NCBI RefSeq assembly: GCF_003264365.1
Contig: NZ_PYAK01000062.1
Location: forward strand, 1 to 34,134
Length of the DNA stretch: 34,134 nt
Direction of reading: 5' to 3'
Origin: Micromonospora noduli
GTDB taxonomy: Bacteria > Actinomycetota > Actinomycetes > Mycobacteriales > Micromonosporaceae
Shown here: positions 16,734 to 24,951 of the stretch, piece by piece
Layout of the letters: each line of letters starts with the position of its first letter
How positions within the stretch are numbered: the first letter of the stretch is position 1
The notes under the pieces: model-generated
The model's input: only the letters and a program-made list of their open reading frames with translations
The model's database searches: none
What the model was told of the DNA's origin: nothing
Program-made: the position numbers and the translations under genes

Positions 16734-16769
16734 GCCGTGCTGTCGCTGGGTTCAGCGCATCAGCACGGC
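16734..16769 (-). promoter_or_regulatory. Leader hairpin preceding the leuS attenuator
   Basis: Minus-strand GCCGTGCTG (16769-16761) pairs perfectly with CAGCACGGC (16742-16734), and an inner CGCTG/CAGCG stem (16757-16753 with 16748-16744) extends it. The 5' arm overlaps the last codons and stop of the leader peptide. With a three-base bulge, the neighbouring GGGCC (16771-16767) can instead pair with GGCCC at the foot of the terminator, which would weaken the terminator. This offers a plausible antiterminator when a ribosome stalls on the leucine codons. Confidence 0.6.
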
Positions 16770-16798
16770 CCGGTAAGAAGCAGGAAGACTCCGGCCAT
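16760..16798 (-). CDS. Leucine-rich leader peptide of leuS
   Basis: A 13-codon ORF encodes MAGVFLLLTGPC. It has three consecutive leucine codons, CTG CTT CTT. CTT is little used in GC-rich genomes like this one, which would make the peptide sensitive to charged tRNA-Leu. The stop lies in the 5' arm of the following hairpin, and an intrinsic terminator comes next, as in classical amino-acid attenuators. TACACT at 16806-16811 (minus strand) lies seven bases before the ATG, so the mRNA may start at the ATG itself. It is too short for standard gene callers. Confidence 0.75.
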   Translation of the reverse strand: MAGVFLLLTGPC

Positions 16799-16805
16799 GC
16801 CCCGC

Positions 16806-16811
16806 AGTGTA
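16806..16811 (-). promoter_or_regulatory. Putative -10 box of the leuS leader transcript
   Basis: TACACT on the minus strand fits the TANNNT form of actinobacterial -10 boxes and is spaced seven bases from the leader-peptide ATG. No convincing -35 box is seen 16-19 bases further upstream. Confidence 0.45.
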
Positions 16812-16862
16812 CCTCGCCGTGCGGTGCGACGACGTACCGCCGCCAGGCAGGACGCGAGGCGG

Positions 16863-17654
16863 TCACGCGGCCGCGGCGAACCGGGCGGTGTCGGAGGTGA
16901 AGCCCCAGCACTGCTGGGAGTTGAATACCACGGCGTCCTTGCAGTAGGCGGGGCTGGAGGTGGCTGTCGCGTCGGTCAGTAGCACCGTGGCGTAGTCCCG
17001 AAAGTACGCGTCCTCGACAGTGGTGCTGACGCACTGGTCGGTGTTGACCCCGCCGAACAGAAGGGTGCGGATGCCCTGGGCGCGCAGCACCTGATCGAGG
17101 TGGGTGGCATGGAAGCCGTTCATCCGGTACTTCTCCACCTGCACGTCCTCGGGACGCACCAGCTCCCGCAACTCGTCGACCAGCGTGGCGCCCCACGATC
17201 CCTCGGTCAGCACCGGGCCGTGGTCCAACTGCTCCCCGATGCCGGCCTGGTCGAGGCGGTGCTTGAACGACCAGAGTGTGGGCGCGCCGAGGTTGCGCAG
17301 GTCAGGTCGGTTGTACCAGTACACCCAGATCACCGGTACGCCGAGCTGGCGGGCCGCCTCCACCGCCCGTACGGCGCCGGGGATCGCCGCCCGGCAGGCC
17401 GTGTGGTCCAGCCCGGACCGGTCGGTCCAGCCGCCCGGAGAACAGAAGTCGTTCTGCAGGTCGAGCAGGATCAGGGCGGTCGCGTCCAGGTCCACCACGA
17501 CAGGCAGCAACTCGGCCTCGATACAGGCTCGTCGCTCGCCGGCACCGGTCGCCACGTCGACGTGGTCGGCGTGCAGCCGCCACTGCGCCACGCCACCTCC
17601 GAGACGGACGCCGCCGTCGTCGGCCTGCCCGTAGATATCCCGCTCCCGCCACAC
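16863..17654 (-). CDS. Isochorismatase-family cysteine hydrolase
   Basis: This 263-residue protein has the cysteine-hydrolase triad: D65 in LLDLQNDF, K175 in VEKYRMNGF and C208 in NTDQCVSTT. The family covers isochorismatase, nicotinamidase, N-carbamoylsarcosine amidase and ureidoacrylate or biuret amidohydrolases. The NTDQCV block and the C-terminal FNSQQCWGFTSDT stretch suggest an amidase acting on a small ureido or carbamoyl compound, but the substrate cannot be fixed from sequence. The N-terminal 55 residues are an extension outside the core domain. The GTG at 17654 has a good GGGGGAG ribosome site. It stands alone and divergent from the MoxR operon. Confidence 0.88.
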   Translation of the reverse strand: MWRERDIYGQADDGGVRLGGGVAQWRLHADHVDVATGAGERRACIEAELLPVVVDLDATALILLDLQNDFCSPGGWTDRSGLDHTACRAAIPGAVRAVEAARQLGVPVIWVYWYNRPDLRNLGAPTLWSFKHRLDQAGIGEQLDHGPVLTEGSWGATLVDELRELVRPEDVQVEKYRMNGFHATHLDQVLRAQGIRTLLFGGVNTDQCVSTTVEDAYFRDYATVLLTDATATSSPAYCKDAVVFNSQQCWGFTSDTARFAAAA

Positions 17655-17927
17655 GCTGTTCTCCCCCGGTTACGTTGCCGCCGACCGGTGGGCCATGCGG
17701 GCGGGCCACCGGATACCCGCGTGCGGACTGGTCACGCATCTCCCGAAGGGCGGATATTCCGGTGCGTAAGCGGCGGACTACCTGCGGGGGTCGGCGATAA
17801 CGACAAACATGGTTAGCCTGAGAGACCAGTGAGATTCCTGCGGCAAACGAGGCTCGACGTCGCGAACCCAACGGCGGGTCCAGGTGCTCTCTAGAGAGCT
17901 GCCGTGACGGCGACGAGGAGGAGGCCC
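17655..17927. promoter_or_regulatory. Divergent promoter region between the hydrolase and the MoxR operon
   Basis: This 273-bp region contains a possible plus-strand -10 box, TAGCCT at 17814-17819, without a good -35 box, and a perfect 14-bp palindrome, GCTCTCTAGAGAGC, at 17886-17899. No gene is evident. Confidence 0.4.
17886..17899. promoter_or_regulatory. 14-bp perfect palindrome before the MoxR gene
   Basis: GCTCTCTAGAGAGC is self-complementary over its full length and ends 28 bases before the MoxR start codon, a position that suits an operator or an mRNA hairpin in the 5' leader. No regulator gene is adjacent, so its role is unknown. Confidence 0.35.
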
Positions 17928-18983
17928 GTGACACAACAGACCTGGGACGAGGTGGGCGGCCTATTGCCGCACGACGAGTTCCGCGCCGCCAGCGAGGCCA
18001 TCGTGGCCAACATCGAGCAGGTCATCGAGGGTAAGACCGCCACCGTGCGGCTCGCCCTGGCCGTCCTGCTCGCCGAGGGTCACCTCCTGATCGAAGACGT
18101 CCCGGGTGTCGGCAAGACCAAGCTTGCCAAGGCCCTCGCGCGGTCCATCGACTGCACCGTGCGACGGATCCAGTTCACCCCTGACCTGCTGCCCAGCGAC
18201 GTGACCGGGGTCAGCGTCTACAACCAGGAGACGCACGACTTCGAGTTCCGCCCCGGCGCCGTGTTCGCCAACCTGGTGGTCGGCGACGAGATCAACCGCG
18301 CCTCGCCGAAGACCCAGTCGGCGTTGCTGGAGTGCATGGAGGAGCGGCAGGTCACCGTCGACGGGGTGACGTACCAGCTCCAGACCCCGTTCATGGTGAT
18401 CGCCACCCAGAACCCGATCGAGATGGAGGGGACCTACCCGCTGCCGGAGGCGCAGCGCGACCGGTTCACCGCCCGCATCGCGATGGGTTACCCGGACTCC
18501 AACGCCGAGCTGGCCATGCTCGACGGGCACGGCGCCACCGACCCGCTGCACGAGCTGCGCGCGGTCTCCGACGCGGCCATCGTCCGGCAGTTGATCGCCA
18601 CCGTCCGGCAGGTGCACGTGGCGGACGCGGTCAAGCAGTACGCGATCGACCTGGTCACCGCCACCCGCGAGGCCCCCGACCTGCGGCTCGGCGCGTCCCC
18701 CCGGGCGACCCTGCAACTGTTGCGCACCGCCCGGGCGGTCGCCGCCCTGGAGGGCCGCGACTACGTCCTGCCCGACGATCTGCAGGCCCTGGCGGTGCCG
18801 GTGCTCGCCCACCGGATCATCCCGACCGCCGACGCCCAGCTCGCCCGGCGCACCACCGACGCGATCGTCTCCGAGCTGGTGCACCGCCTGCCGCTGCCAC
18901 ACGACCGGCAGCGCAACCCGTACGACACCCGGCCCCCCGCCACCGGCAACGGTCGCGCACCCTACGAGCCGCGGAGGCCATGA
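17928..18983 (+). CDS. MoxR-family AAA+ ATPase
   Basis: MoxR ATPases act as chaperone-like factors and are typically encoded with DUF58 proteins, as here. The 351-residue protein has Walker A PGVGKTK (59-65), Walker B LVVGDE (D120, E121), sensor I ATQNP and the C-terminal lid domain. The GTG at 17928 is chosen because GAGGAGGAGG ends three bases before it; an upstream in-frame GTG at 17904 has no such site. It leads a three-gene operon with the DUF58 and transglutaminase genes. Confidence 0.93.
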   Translation: MTQQTWDEVGGLLPHDEFRAASEAIVANIEQVIEGKTATVRLALAVLLAEGHLLIEDVPGVGKTKLAKALARSIDCTVRRIQFTPDLLPSDVTGVSVYNQETHDFEFRPGAVFANLVVGDEINRASPKTQSALLECMEERQVTVDGVTYQLQTPFMVIATQNPIEMEGTYPLPEAQRDRFTARIAMGYPDSNAELAMLDGHGATDPLHELRAVSDAAIVRQLIATVRQVHVADAVKQYAIDLVTATREAPDLRLGASPRATLQLLRTARAVAALEGRDYVLPDDLQALAVPVLAHRIIPTADAQLARRTTDAIVSELVHRLPLPHDRQRNPYDTRPPATGNGRAPYEPRRP

Positions 18984-18984
18984 C

Positions 18985-20283
18985 GTGCGTGCCGGGCTAC
19001 GCGGGCTGACCACCCGCGGGCGGTCCTTCCTCGCGGCTGCGGCCGCGGCGGCGATCTCGGCCGGCATCCTCGGCGAGAAGGACCTGCTCCGGGTGGCTGT
19101 GCTGTTGGCCATCCTGCCGTTGCTGGCCGCCGCCTACGTCGGGCGGAGCCGCTACAAGCTGGCCTGCAACCGTTCCCTGGACCCACACCGGGTTCCGGTC
19201 GGCGCCAACTCCCGGGTGGTGCTGCGACTGCAGAACCTCTCCCGGCTGCCGACCGGCACCCTGCTTCTGGAGGACCGGCTGCCCTACGCGCTGGGCAGCC
19301 GGCCCCGGGTGGTGTTGGAGCGGCTCGGCGCGCACCAGGCCAGCTCCGTGGCGTACACGGTGCGGGCCGACGTGCGGGGCCGCTACGACGTGGGTCCGCT
19401 GGTCGTCCGGATGACCGACCCGTTCGGCCTCTGTGAACTCACCCGCTCCTTCCCCAGCACCGACCACCTGACGGTCATCCCGCAGGTCACCCCGCTGCCG
19501 TCGGTCCGGCTCCCCGGGGAGTACGCGGGCAGCGGCGACAGCCGGGCCCGCTCGGTGGCGGTGCACGGCGAGGACGACGCGGCGACCCGGGAGTACCGGC
19601 GCGGCGACGACCTGCGCCGGGTGCACTGGAAGTCCACGGCCCGCACCGGTGAGCTGATGGTGCGCCGCGAGGAGCAACCCTGGGAGAGCCGTGCCACCGT
19701 CGTCCTGGACACCCGGGCGTACGGCCACCGGGGCGAGGGCCCGACGGCCAGTTTCGAGTGGTCGGTCTCGGCCGCCGCGAGCATCGCCGTCCACCTGCGG
19801 CAGGCCGGTTACAAGTTGCGCCTGGTCACCGGCTCGGGGGCAGATGTGGACGCCTCGGAGGCCGGCGGGGACGGCGCGCTGCTCGACCACCTCGCGGAGG
19901 TTCGACTGGATCAGCGCGCCGAGGTCACCGGCCTCGTGCAGCGGGTCCGCCAACGCGCCGACGGCGGTCTGATCATCGGCCTGTTCGGCACTGTGAGCGT
20001 CGCCGAGGCGGAGCTGCTGGCCGGGCTGCGGGGCAACGGCGCCACCTGCGTCGGCTTCCTGCTGAACAGCTCCACCTGGCTCAGCCTGCCGGAGAAGGCG
20101 CGGGCCGAGGCGGAGCACGCCCACGCCGCCGCCGTCCTCGCCATGTTGCAGAGTGGCTGGCGGGTGGTCGGCGTCGACCACGGCGGCCGGCTGCCGGCGC
20201 TGTGGCCGCAGGTCGGTCGGGGCGCCCAGGGGTTCGCCCTGCGGGCCGCGCTGGCCGAGACGGTCGCCGGCGGTGTGCGATGA
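18985..20283 (+). CDS. DUF58 domain-containing membrane protein
   Basis: This is a 432-residue protein with two hydrophobic segments near the N-terminus (about 15-30 and 36-51) and a long cytoplasmic part holding the DUF58 signature EYRRGDDLRRVHWKSTAR, after which the fold resembles a von Willebrand A domain. In MoxR-DUF58-transglutaminase operons it is thought to partner the ATPase in assembling or activating envelope proteins. The GTG at 18985 begins one base after the MoxR stop. The 3' end overlaps a seven-codon mini-ORF that bridges to the next gene. Confidence 0.92.
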   Translation: MRAGLRGLTTRGRSFLAAAAAAAISAGILGEKDLLRVAVLLAILPLLAAAYVGRSRYKLACNRSLDPHRVPVGANSRVVLRLQNLSRLPTGTLLLEDRLPYALGSRPRVVLERLGAHQASSVAYTVRADVRGRYDVGPLVVRMTDPFGLCELTRSFPSTDHLTVIPQVTPLPSVRLPGEYAGSGDSRARSVAVHGEDDAATREYRRGDDLRRVHWKSTARTGELMVRREEQPWESRATVVLDTRAYGHRGEGPTASFEWSVSAAASIAVHLRQAGYKLRLVTGSGADVDASEAGGDGALLDHLAEVRLDQRAEVTGLVQRVRQRADGGLIIGLFGTVSVAEAELLAGLRGNGATCVGFLLNSSTWLSLPEKARAEAEHAHAAAVLAMLQSGWRVVGVDHGGRLPALWPQVGRGAQGFALRAALAETVAGGVR

Positions 20284-20303
20284 ACGGAAGGCTCCCCTCA
20301 TGA
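20280..20303 (+). CDS. Seven-codon bridging mini-ORF
   Basis: ATG at 20280 overlaps the DUF58 stop (ATGA), encodes MNGRLPS and ends with a TGA that overlaps the transglutaminase start (ATGA). It contains GGAAGG, the likely ribosome site for the next gene. It could pass ribosomes from one gene to the next by termination-reinitiation. Chance occurrence is also possible. Confidence 0.3.
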   Translation: MNGRLPS

Positions 20304-22771
20304 TCAGCAGTCGGAACATCGGCATGGTGGCGGCCGCTGCCACGCTGCTGGCCGCCGCGCCGCTCTCGGCCATCTTCCAGGGCTGGACATGGTTGATCGA
20401 GTCCATCATCGCGGTCGCCGTGGTGGCCGGGGTGGCCGCGCTGACCCGCCTCGCCCGGGCACCTCTGTGGGGTCAGGTGCTGGGCATGCTGGCCGGCCTG
20501 ATGCTCGCCCTGACCTGGTTGTTCCCCAGCGGCCAGGAGTTGCTCGCGATCCTGCCCACCCCGGGCACGCTTGCGTACTTCGGCGACCTGCTCGCCGGCT
20601 CCATGCAGGACATGCGCTCGTACGGGGTCGAGGTCCCGGACACTGACCCGCTGCTGTTCATCGCCGTGCTCGGCGTCGGCGGGGTCGCCGTGCTGGTGGA
20701 CGTACTGGCCGTGGGGCTGCGCCGGCCCGCGCTGGCGGGGCTGCCGATGCTCGCCATCTACTCGGTGCCGGTCGCCGTCTACGTGGACAGCGTCCCCGCG
20801 GTGCCGTTCGTGGTGGGCGCCGCCGGTTACCTCTGGCTGCTGGTCACCGACAACGTCGACCGGGTGCGCCGCTTCGGGCGCCGGTTCACCGGTGATGGCC
20901 GCGACGTCGACGTGTGGGAGGCCTCTCCGTTGGCGTCCGCCGGCCGTCGGCTCGCGGCGGTCGGGGTGGCCCTGGCGGTGGTGCTGCCGCTGGCGGTGCC
21001 GGGCATGACCGGCGGGCTGCTCGACTCGCTCAGCCGAGGGCCGGGCAACGGCACCGGCAACGGGTCCGGCTCGGGCGGCACGTCGGGTCGGATCGACCTG
21101 TTCGCCTCGCTCGCCGGCCAGCTCAACCAGTCCCAGGTGGCCGACCTGGTAAAGGTGAAGACGTCCGAGCAGAGCCCGTTCTACCTGCGCTACGCGGTCG
21201 CCGACGAGCTGCGCCCCGCTGGTTTCCAGGCGCGCAACCCCAGCGGCCGGTCGGTCAACCGGGACCTGCCGAACCCGGCCGACCGGGCCGGTCCAGGTGT
21301 GCAGCAGACCACCTACCAGGCGACCGTTGAGGTCACCAAGAGCCTGAGCATGTCGCTGATGCCGGTGTACGCCGAACCGACCCGCGCCGACGACCTCAGC
21401 GACAACTGGCTCTACGACGCCAACCAGCAGGTCGTCTTCTCCAACCGGGAGAACTCCCGCGGTCGGAAGTACTCCTTCGACTACGTCCGCTCGACCTTCA
21501 CGCCCGATGCGTTGCGGACCGCGAAGCCGCTGCCGACCGAGCACCCCGTACGCCGACAGATGACCGCCACCCCCGGGCCGGTGCCCGAGGTGGAGGAGCT
21601 GGTCAAGGGGCTGATCCAGGGCAAGCGCACTGACTACGACCGGGTGCTGTCGATCTACCGGCACTTCTCGGCGGACAACGGGTTCAGCTACCGGTTGAGC
21701 ACCGAGAGCGGCAGCAGCGGTCAGGACATCGTCAACTTCCTGACCAACAAGGTCGGCTACTGCCAGCAGTACGCCGCCGCGATGGCCTGGCTGGTCCGCT
21801 CGGCCGGCATCCCGGCCCGGGTGGCGTTCGGGTTCACCAACGGCAGCAAGCGCGACGGTGACACCTTCACGCTGACCAACCTCAACCTGCACGCCTGGAC
21901 CGAGGTCTACTTCGACGGGGCTGGTTGGGTGCCGTTCGACGCGACCCCGGCGTACGGGGTGCCCGGCTCCACCCGGTCGGCCTGGGCACCGGACACTGAC
22001 GCGCCGGAGGAGACCAGCCCGAGCTCCGGCGCCACGAGCGCCCCGACGGACCCGGGCGCCTCGGCGGAGCCGACCGGCCCGGACAACGCCGACCGGGACA
22101 CCGACAGCGGGCTCTCTCTCGGCGGGACGACGCCGAACGAGCAGCCACCGGTCTGGCCCTGGTGGGCAGCGGGCCTGGTGGCCCTGCTGGTGCTGCTCGC
22201 GGTGCCCGCGCTGCGCCGGATGGCCCTACGCCGCCGACGCAGTGGCCGCGCGGCGAGCGGGGTGATGGCCTCCGCCACTGTCGGCGGCGACAGCGAGCCG
22301 GGGGCACGTCCGGTGGTGGTCAACGCGGACGCCAACCGGGCCCGCGCGGACGCCCACGCCGCCTGGGCGGAGCTGCTTGACACGCTTGTGGACTTCCGGG
22401 TCCCGGTCGATCCGACCGAGACGCCCAGGGCGACCGCGGACCGGCTTGTCCGGGACGCCCTCGACGATGACGACGCGATCGGGTCGGCGCGGCTGCTCGG
22501 CCGGGCAGAGGAGCGGGCCCGCTACGCGCGGGATCCGCTGACCGGTGAGCGGTTGCTGCCGGCGCTACGCGCGGTCCGTGCGGCGCTCGCCACACGGGCG
22601 GACCGACGGACCCGCCTGCTCGCCGCCGTGCTGCCGCCCTCGGTGCTGCTGCGCTGGCGCACCACCATGGCCGACAGGTCCAGCCGGATGGTGGCGCTCA
22701 CCGGGCAGGCCCGGTACCGACTGCTGCGGTGGAACCCTCGACGGCTGCTGGCCGACCGGGCCGCCCGCTGA
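20300..22771 (+). CDS. Membrane-anchored transglutaminase-like protease (DUF3488/TgpA type)
   Basis: This 823-residue envelope protein has a hydrophobic N-terminal part (about 1-250, six or more helices; DUF3488), an extracytoplasmic transglutaminase-like domain, a Ser/Thr/Pro-rich linker (about 570-612), a membrane helix (about 617-638) and a cytoplasmic DUF4129-like tail. The papain-like triad is C488 (GYCQQYAAA), H531 (LHAWTEVYF) and D547 (PFDATP). The natural substrate is unknown for actinobacterial members. The ATG at 20300 follows GGAAGG. The frame extends upstream, but the hydrophobic N-terminus begins here. Confidence 0.92.
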   Translation: MISSRNIGMVAAAATLLAAAPLSAIFQGWTWLIESIIAVAVVAGVAALTRLARAPLWGQVLGMLAGLMLALTWLFPSGQELLAILPTPGTLAYFGDLLAGSMQDMRSYGVEVPDTDPLLFIAVLGVGGVAVLVDVLAVGLRRPALAGLPMLAIYSVPVAVYVDSVPAVPFVVGAAGYLWLLVTDNVDRVRRFGRRFTGDGRDVDVWEASPLASAGRRLAAVGVALAVVLPLAVPGMTGGLLDSLSRGPGNGTGNGSGSGGTSGRIDLFASLAGQLNQSQVADLVKVKTSEQSPFYLRYAVADELRPAGFQARNPSGRSVNRDLPNPADRAGPGVQQTTYQATVEVTKSLSMSLMPVYAEPTRADDLSDNWLYDANQQVVFSNRENSRGRKYSFDYVRSTFTPDALRTAKPLPTEHPVRRQMTATPGPVPEVEELVKGLIQGKRTDYDRVLSIYRHFSADNGFSYRLSTESGSSGQDIVNFLTNKVGYCQQYAAAMAWLVRSAGIPARVAFGFTNGSKRDGDTFTLTNLNLHAWTEVYFDGAGWVPFDATPAYGVPGSTRSAWAPDTDAPEETSPSSGATSAPTDPGASAEPTGPDNADRDTDSGLSLGGTTPNEQPPVWPWWAAGLVALLVLLAVPALRRMALRRRRSGRAASGVMASATVGGDSEPGARPVVVNADANRARADAHAAWAELLDTLVDFRVPVDPTETPRATADRLVRDALDDDDAIGSARLLGRAEERARYARDPLTGERLLPALRAVRAALATRADRRTRLLAAVLPPSVLLRWRTTMADRSSRMVALTGQARYRLLRWNPRRLLADRAAR

Positions 22772-22800
22772 CCAAAACCCGACCCGCCCACTCCGCCACT

Positions 22801-22866
22801 CATGATCACTTGATGACCGGTAGTTGCCGATAGGTTCTCGCGACTGCACACCATCAAGTGATCATG
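22801..22866. repeat. 15-bp perfect inverted repeat
   Basis: CATGATCACTTGATG (22801-22815) and its exact complement CATCAAGTGATCATG (22852-22866) enclose a 36-base loop. No T-run follows, so it may be an intergenic repeat unit or a two-way terminator instead of a classical intrinsic terminator. Confidence 0.6.
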
Positions 22867-22926
22867 GGTGGCGTGGGGGTGGCGACGCCGGGCCGGGCAT
22901 GGAGCGGCGGCTCAACGACCACCCAA

Positions 22927-22987
22927 GATCGTGCTTGATCCAGGAACCTGGCGCACGATGCCACTACATCCAGGACCGAGCACGATC
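22927..22987. repeat. 9-bp inverted repeat with inner palindrome
   Basis: GATCGTGCT (22927-22935) pairs with AGCACGATC (22979-22987). Inside the loop is the small palindrome CCAGGAACCTGG, and TCCAGGA-type words occur on both sides. It lies 60 bases from the first inverted repeat. Confidence 0.5.
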
Positions 22988-23114
22988 ATGCGGAGAGTGG
23001 CCCTGCGGAGAGCTGGAGGCCGTGGAAGGGCGCGCGGATACGCCGGAGGTCGCCGGGGCTGTGCCCGGCGACCGCTCGTCGCGGCGTACGGCCCGCCTCA
23101 GCGGCGGGACCGGC

Positions 23115-23513
23115 TCAGCGGTGCCCCTCCGGGCGCTGCCGCCACCTGTCCTCCATGCGGTCCAGGAGTGACGACCGGCGACCGGATCGGCCACCGCGGG
23201 GACGACGACGACTCGTCGTGCCGCCCACCACGTGCAGGTCGGGTGACTGCGCCCGCCGGTGCGACTGCACCGCGAACGCGGCTGACGCCAGCATGACGAC
23301 GAAGCCCGCCACCGCCAGTGGTGGAGTCTTGATCACCGCGCCATAGACCAGTAGAGCCAAGCCAGCGATGATGACGCCGGCGGCGACGAGCAGGCGACGC
23401 CGCGCATGGAAGCGCGGATCGCTGGCGCGCACGGCCGAGGCGAATTTGGGGTCCTCGGCAAGCGACCGCTCGATCTGCTCGAACAGCCGCTGCTCGTGCT
23501 CCGAGAGCGGCAC
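23115..23513 (-). CDS. DUF3040 domain-containing membrane protein
   Basis: This 132-residue protein opens with the family signature MPLSEHEQRLFEQIERSL, followed by two membrane helices (about 41-61 and 64-83) and a basic C-terminal tail. DUF3040 proteins are small, actinobacteria-specific and of unknown function, commonly found beside dinB or near the dcw region. The GTG at 23513 follows a strong GGGGAGGAG ribosome site. The gap from the dinB stop is 116 bp and holds a possible -10 box, TAGACT (minus strand, 23591-23596), so it may have its own promoter. Confidence 0.92.
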   Translation of the reverse strand: MPLSEHEQRLFEQIERSLAEDPKFASAVRASDPRFHARRRLLVAAGVIIAGLALLVYGAVIKTPPLAVAGFVVMLASAAFAVQSHRRAQSPDLHVVGGTTSRRRPRGGRSGRRSSLLDRMEDRWRQRPEGHR

Positions 23514-23629
23514 GGCACTCCTCCCCGGTCACGTTGGTCGGGCCCACTCGGGCCGACAGACCGTGGCAGCCAACCGGCTGCTTACCCGCAAGTCTACGAG
23601 GGGGGTCGCGCGTCGGAAAGCGGGACGAC

Positions 23630-24889
23630 CTATGGGCGGGGTGGATTTTCGTTTCGACGGGGATCACGGTCGCCCATCAGACTGGCCGGACCTATGACGG
23701 ACCGCCCGAAACGGGCAGCCGCGGCGTCCGCGGCGGCTTCCGCCTCGCGCCAGCCACGCTCGGGCGCGCCGAGGGTGAGTTGCCGGGGAGCGCCCTGCGC
23801 CGGGGCGAGTCCTTCCACCCGGACACCGACGAGTCGGATCCGCTCGCCCGGGTCCAACGCGGTGTAGAGCGCCCAGACCGTGTCGAACATCTCGCGAGCG
23901 GTGTCGGTGGGAACGTCGAGGGTGCGAGATCGGCTGACGGTGCGGAAGTCGGCCAGCCGGACCTTGAGTGAGACGGTGCGCCCGACCTGCTCGGAGCCGC
24001 GCAACCGGACGCCGACCTTCGCGCTGAGCGCGAGCAACGCACGGCGGATCTCCAACGGGTCTGCCACGTCGACGTCGAAGGTCACCTCGGCGCCGATCGA
24101 CTTGTCGACGTGCTCGGGGCTGACCCCACGCGGGTCGCGCCCCCAGGCCAACTCGTGCAGGTGCGACGCCGAGGCGGCACCGACGGCTCGGCGGAGCATG
24201 CCCACCGGCGCCTCGGCGAGGTCGCCGACGGTGGTCAGGCCGAGCCGGCGTAGCGCCTCGGCGGCGCGCTCCCCCACCCCCCACAGGGCGTCCACCGGCA
24301 GCGGGTGAAGGAAGTCGAGCACCTGCCCCGGGGGCACGACCAGCAGGCCGTCCGGCTTGGCCCGGGTGGAGCCCAGCTTGGCCACGAACTTGGTCGGCGC
24401 CACCCCGACCGAGCAGGTCAGCGCCTGCTCGTCGGCGACCCGGCGACGGATCAGCCGGGCGATGGTGGCCGGGGAGCCGAAGAGCCGACGGGCGCCGGTC
24501 ACGTCGAGGAACGCCTCGTCGAGGGAGAGCGGCTCGACCAGCGGCGTGACGTCCCGGAAGATCTGCATGACGGCCCGGGAGGCGGCCGTGTAGGCGGAGA
24601 AATCCGGCGGCAGATAGACCGCGTGGGGGCAGCGGGCCCTGGCCTGACTGGTCGGCATCGCGCTGCGGACGCCGTACCGGCGGGCCTCGTAGCTGGCCGA
24701 GCTGACCACCCCGCGCGGGCCGATGCCGCCGACGATCACGGGCCGGCCGCGCAGCTCGGGGCGGCGACGCACCTCGACGGCGGCGAAGAAGGCGTCCATG
24801 TCGACGTGCAGGATCGGGCTGGCGGAGTCGTCGGCGTCCGGCCCGAAGCGCGGATCGTCGCCCCGGGGCAACGACTGACTGCGGCCCAT
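23630..24889 (-). CDS. dinB: DNA polymerase IV (Y family)
   Basis: This translesion polymerase has 419 residues. The catalytic carboxylates are in HVDMDAFFAAVE (D30) and LSLDEAFLDVTG (D124, E125), followed by the helix-hairpin-helix GVGERAAEAL block and the little-finger domain. QLTLG (370-374) near the C-terminus resembles the QLxLF motif for binding the sliding clamp but lacks the final Phe. The ATG at 24889 has no clear ribosome site, and TAACCT lies six bases upstream on the minus strand (24901-24896), so it may be leaderless. I see no SOS box immediately upstream. The product has an N-terminal extension of about 25 residues. Confidence 0.95.
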   Translation of the reverse strand: MGRSQSLPRGDDPRFGPDADDSASPILHVDMDAFFAAVEVRRRPELRGRPVIVGGIGPRGVVSSASYEARRYGVRSAMPTSQARARCPHAVYLPPDFSAYTAASRAVMQIFRDVTPLVEPLSLDEAFLDVTGARRLFGSPATIARLIRRRVADEQALTCSVGVAPTKFVAKLGSTRAKPDGLLVVPPGQVLDFLHPLPVDALWGVGERAAEALRRLGLTTVGDLAEAPVGMLRRAVGAASASHLHELAWGRDPRGVSPEHVDKSIGAEVTFDVDVADPLEIRRALLALSAKVGVRLRGSEQVGRTVSLKVRLADFRTVSRSRTLDVPTDTAREMFDTVWALYTALDPGERIRLVGVRVEGLAPAQGAPRQLTLGAPERGWREAEAAADAAAARFGRSVIGPASLMGDRDPRRNENPPRP

Positions 24890-24951
24890 CCCGGCAGGTT
24901 AACCCGGAGGTACGACACCACCATCGGCCAGCGGGCCGAACCACCCCCGGG

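Larger units (their letters stand above)
22772..23114. other. Gene-free region with two inverted repeats between convergent genes
   Basis: These 343 bases separate the transglutaminase gene (plus) from the DUF3040 gene (minus). They contain a 15-bp inverted repeat (22801-22866) and a second imperfect one (22927-22987), and are more A+T-rich around both. Open frames here lack ribosome sites and recognisable products. Transcription probably ends here from both sides. Confidence 0.55.

Noticed and set aside
13732..16776. A 1014-codon open frame on the plus strand opposite leuS
   Set aside because: It is the antisense of leuS. The product is His/Arg/Val-rich with no recognisable domain, as expected when GC-rich codons are read on the opposite strand.
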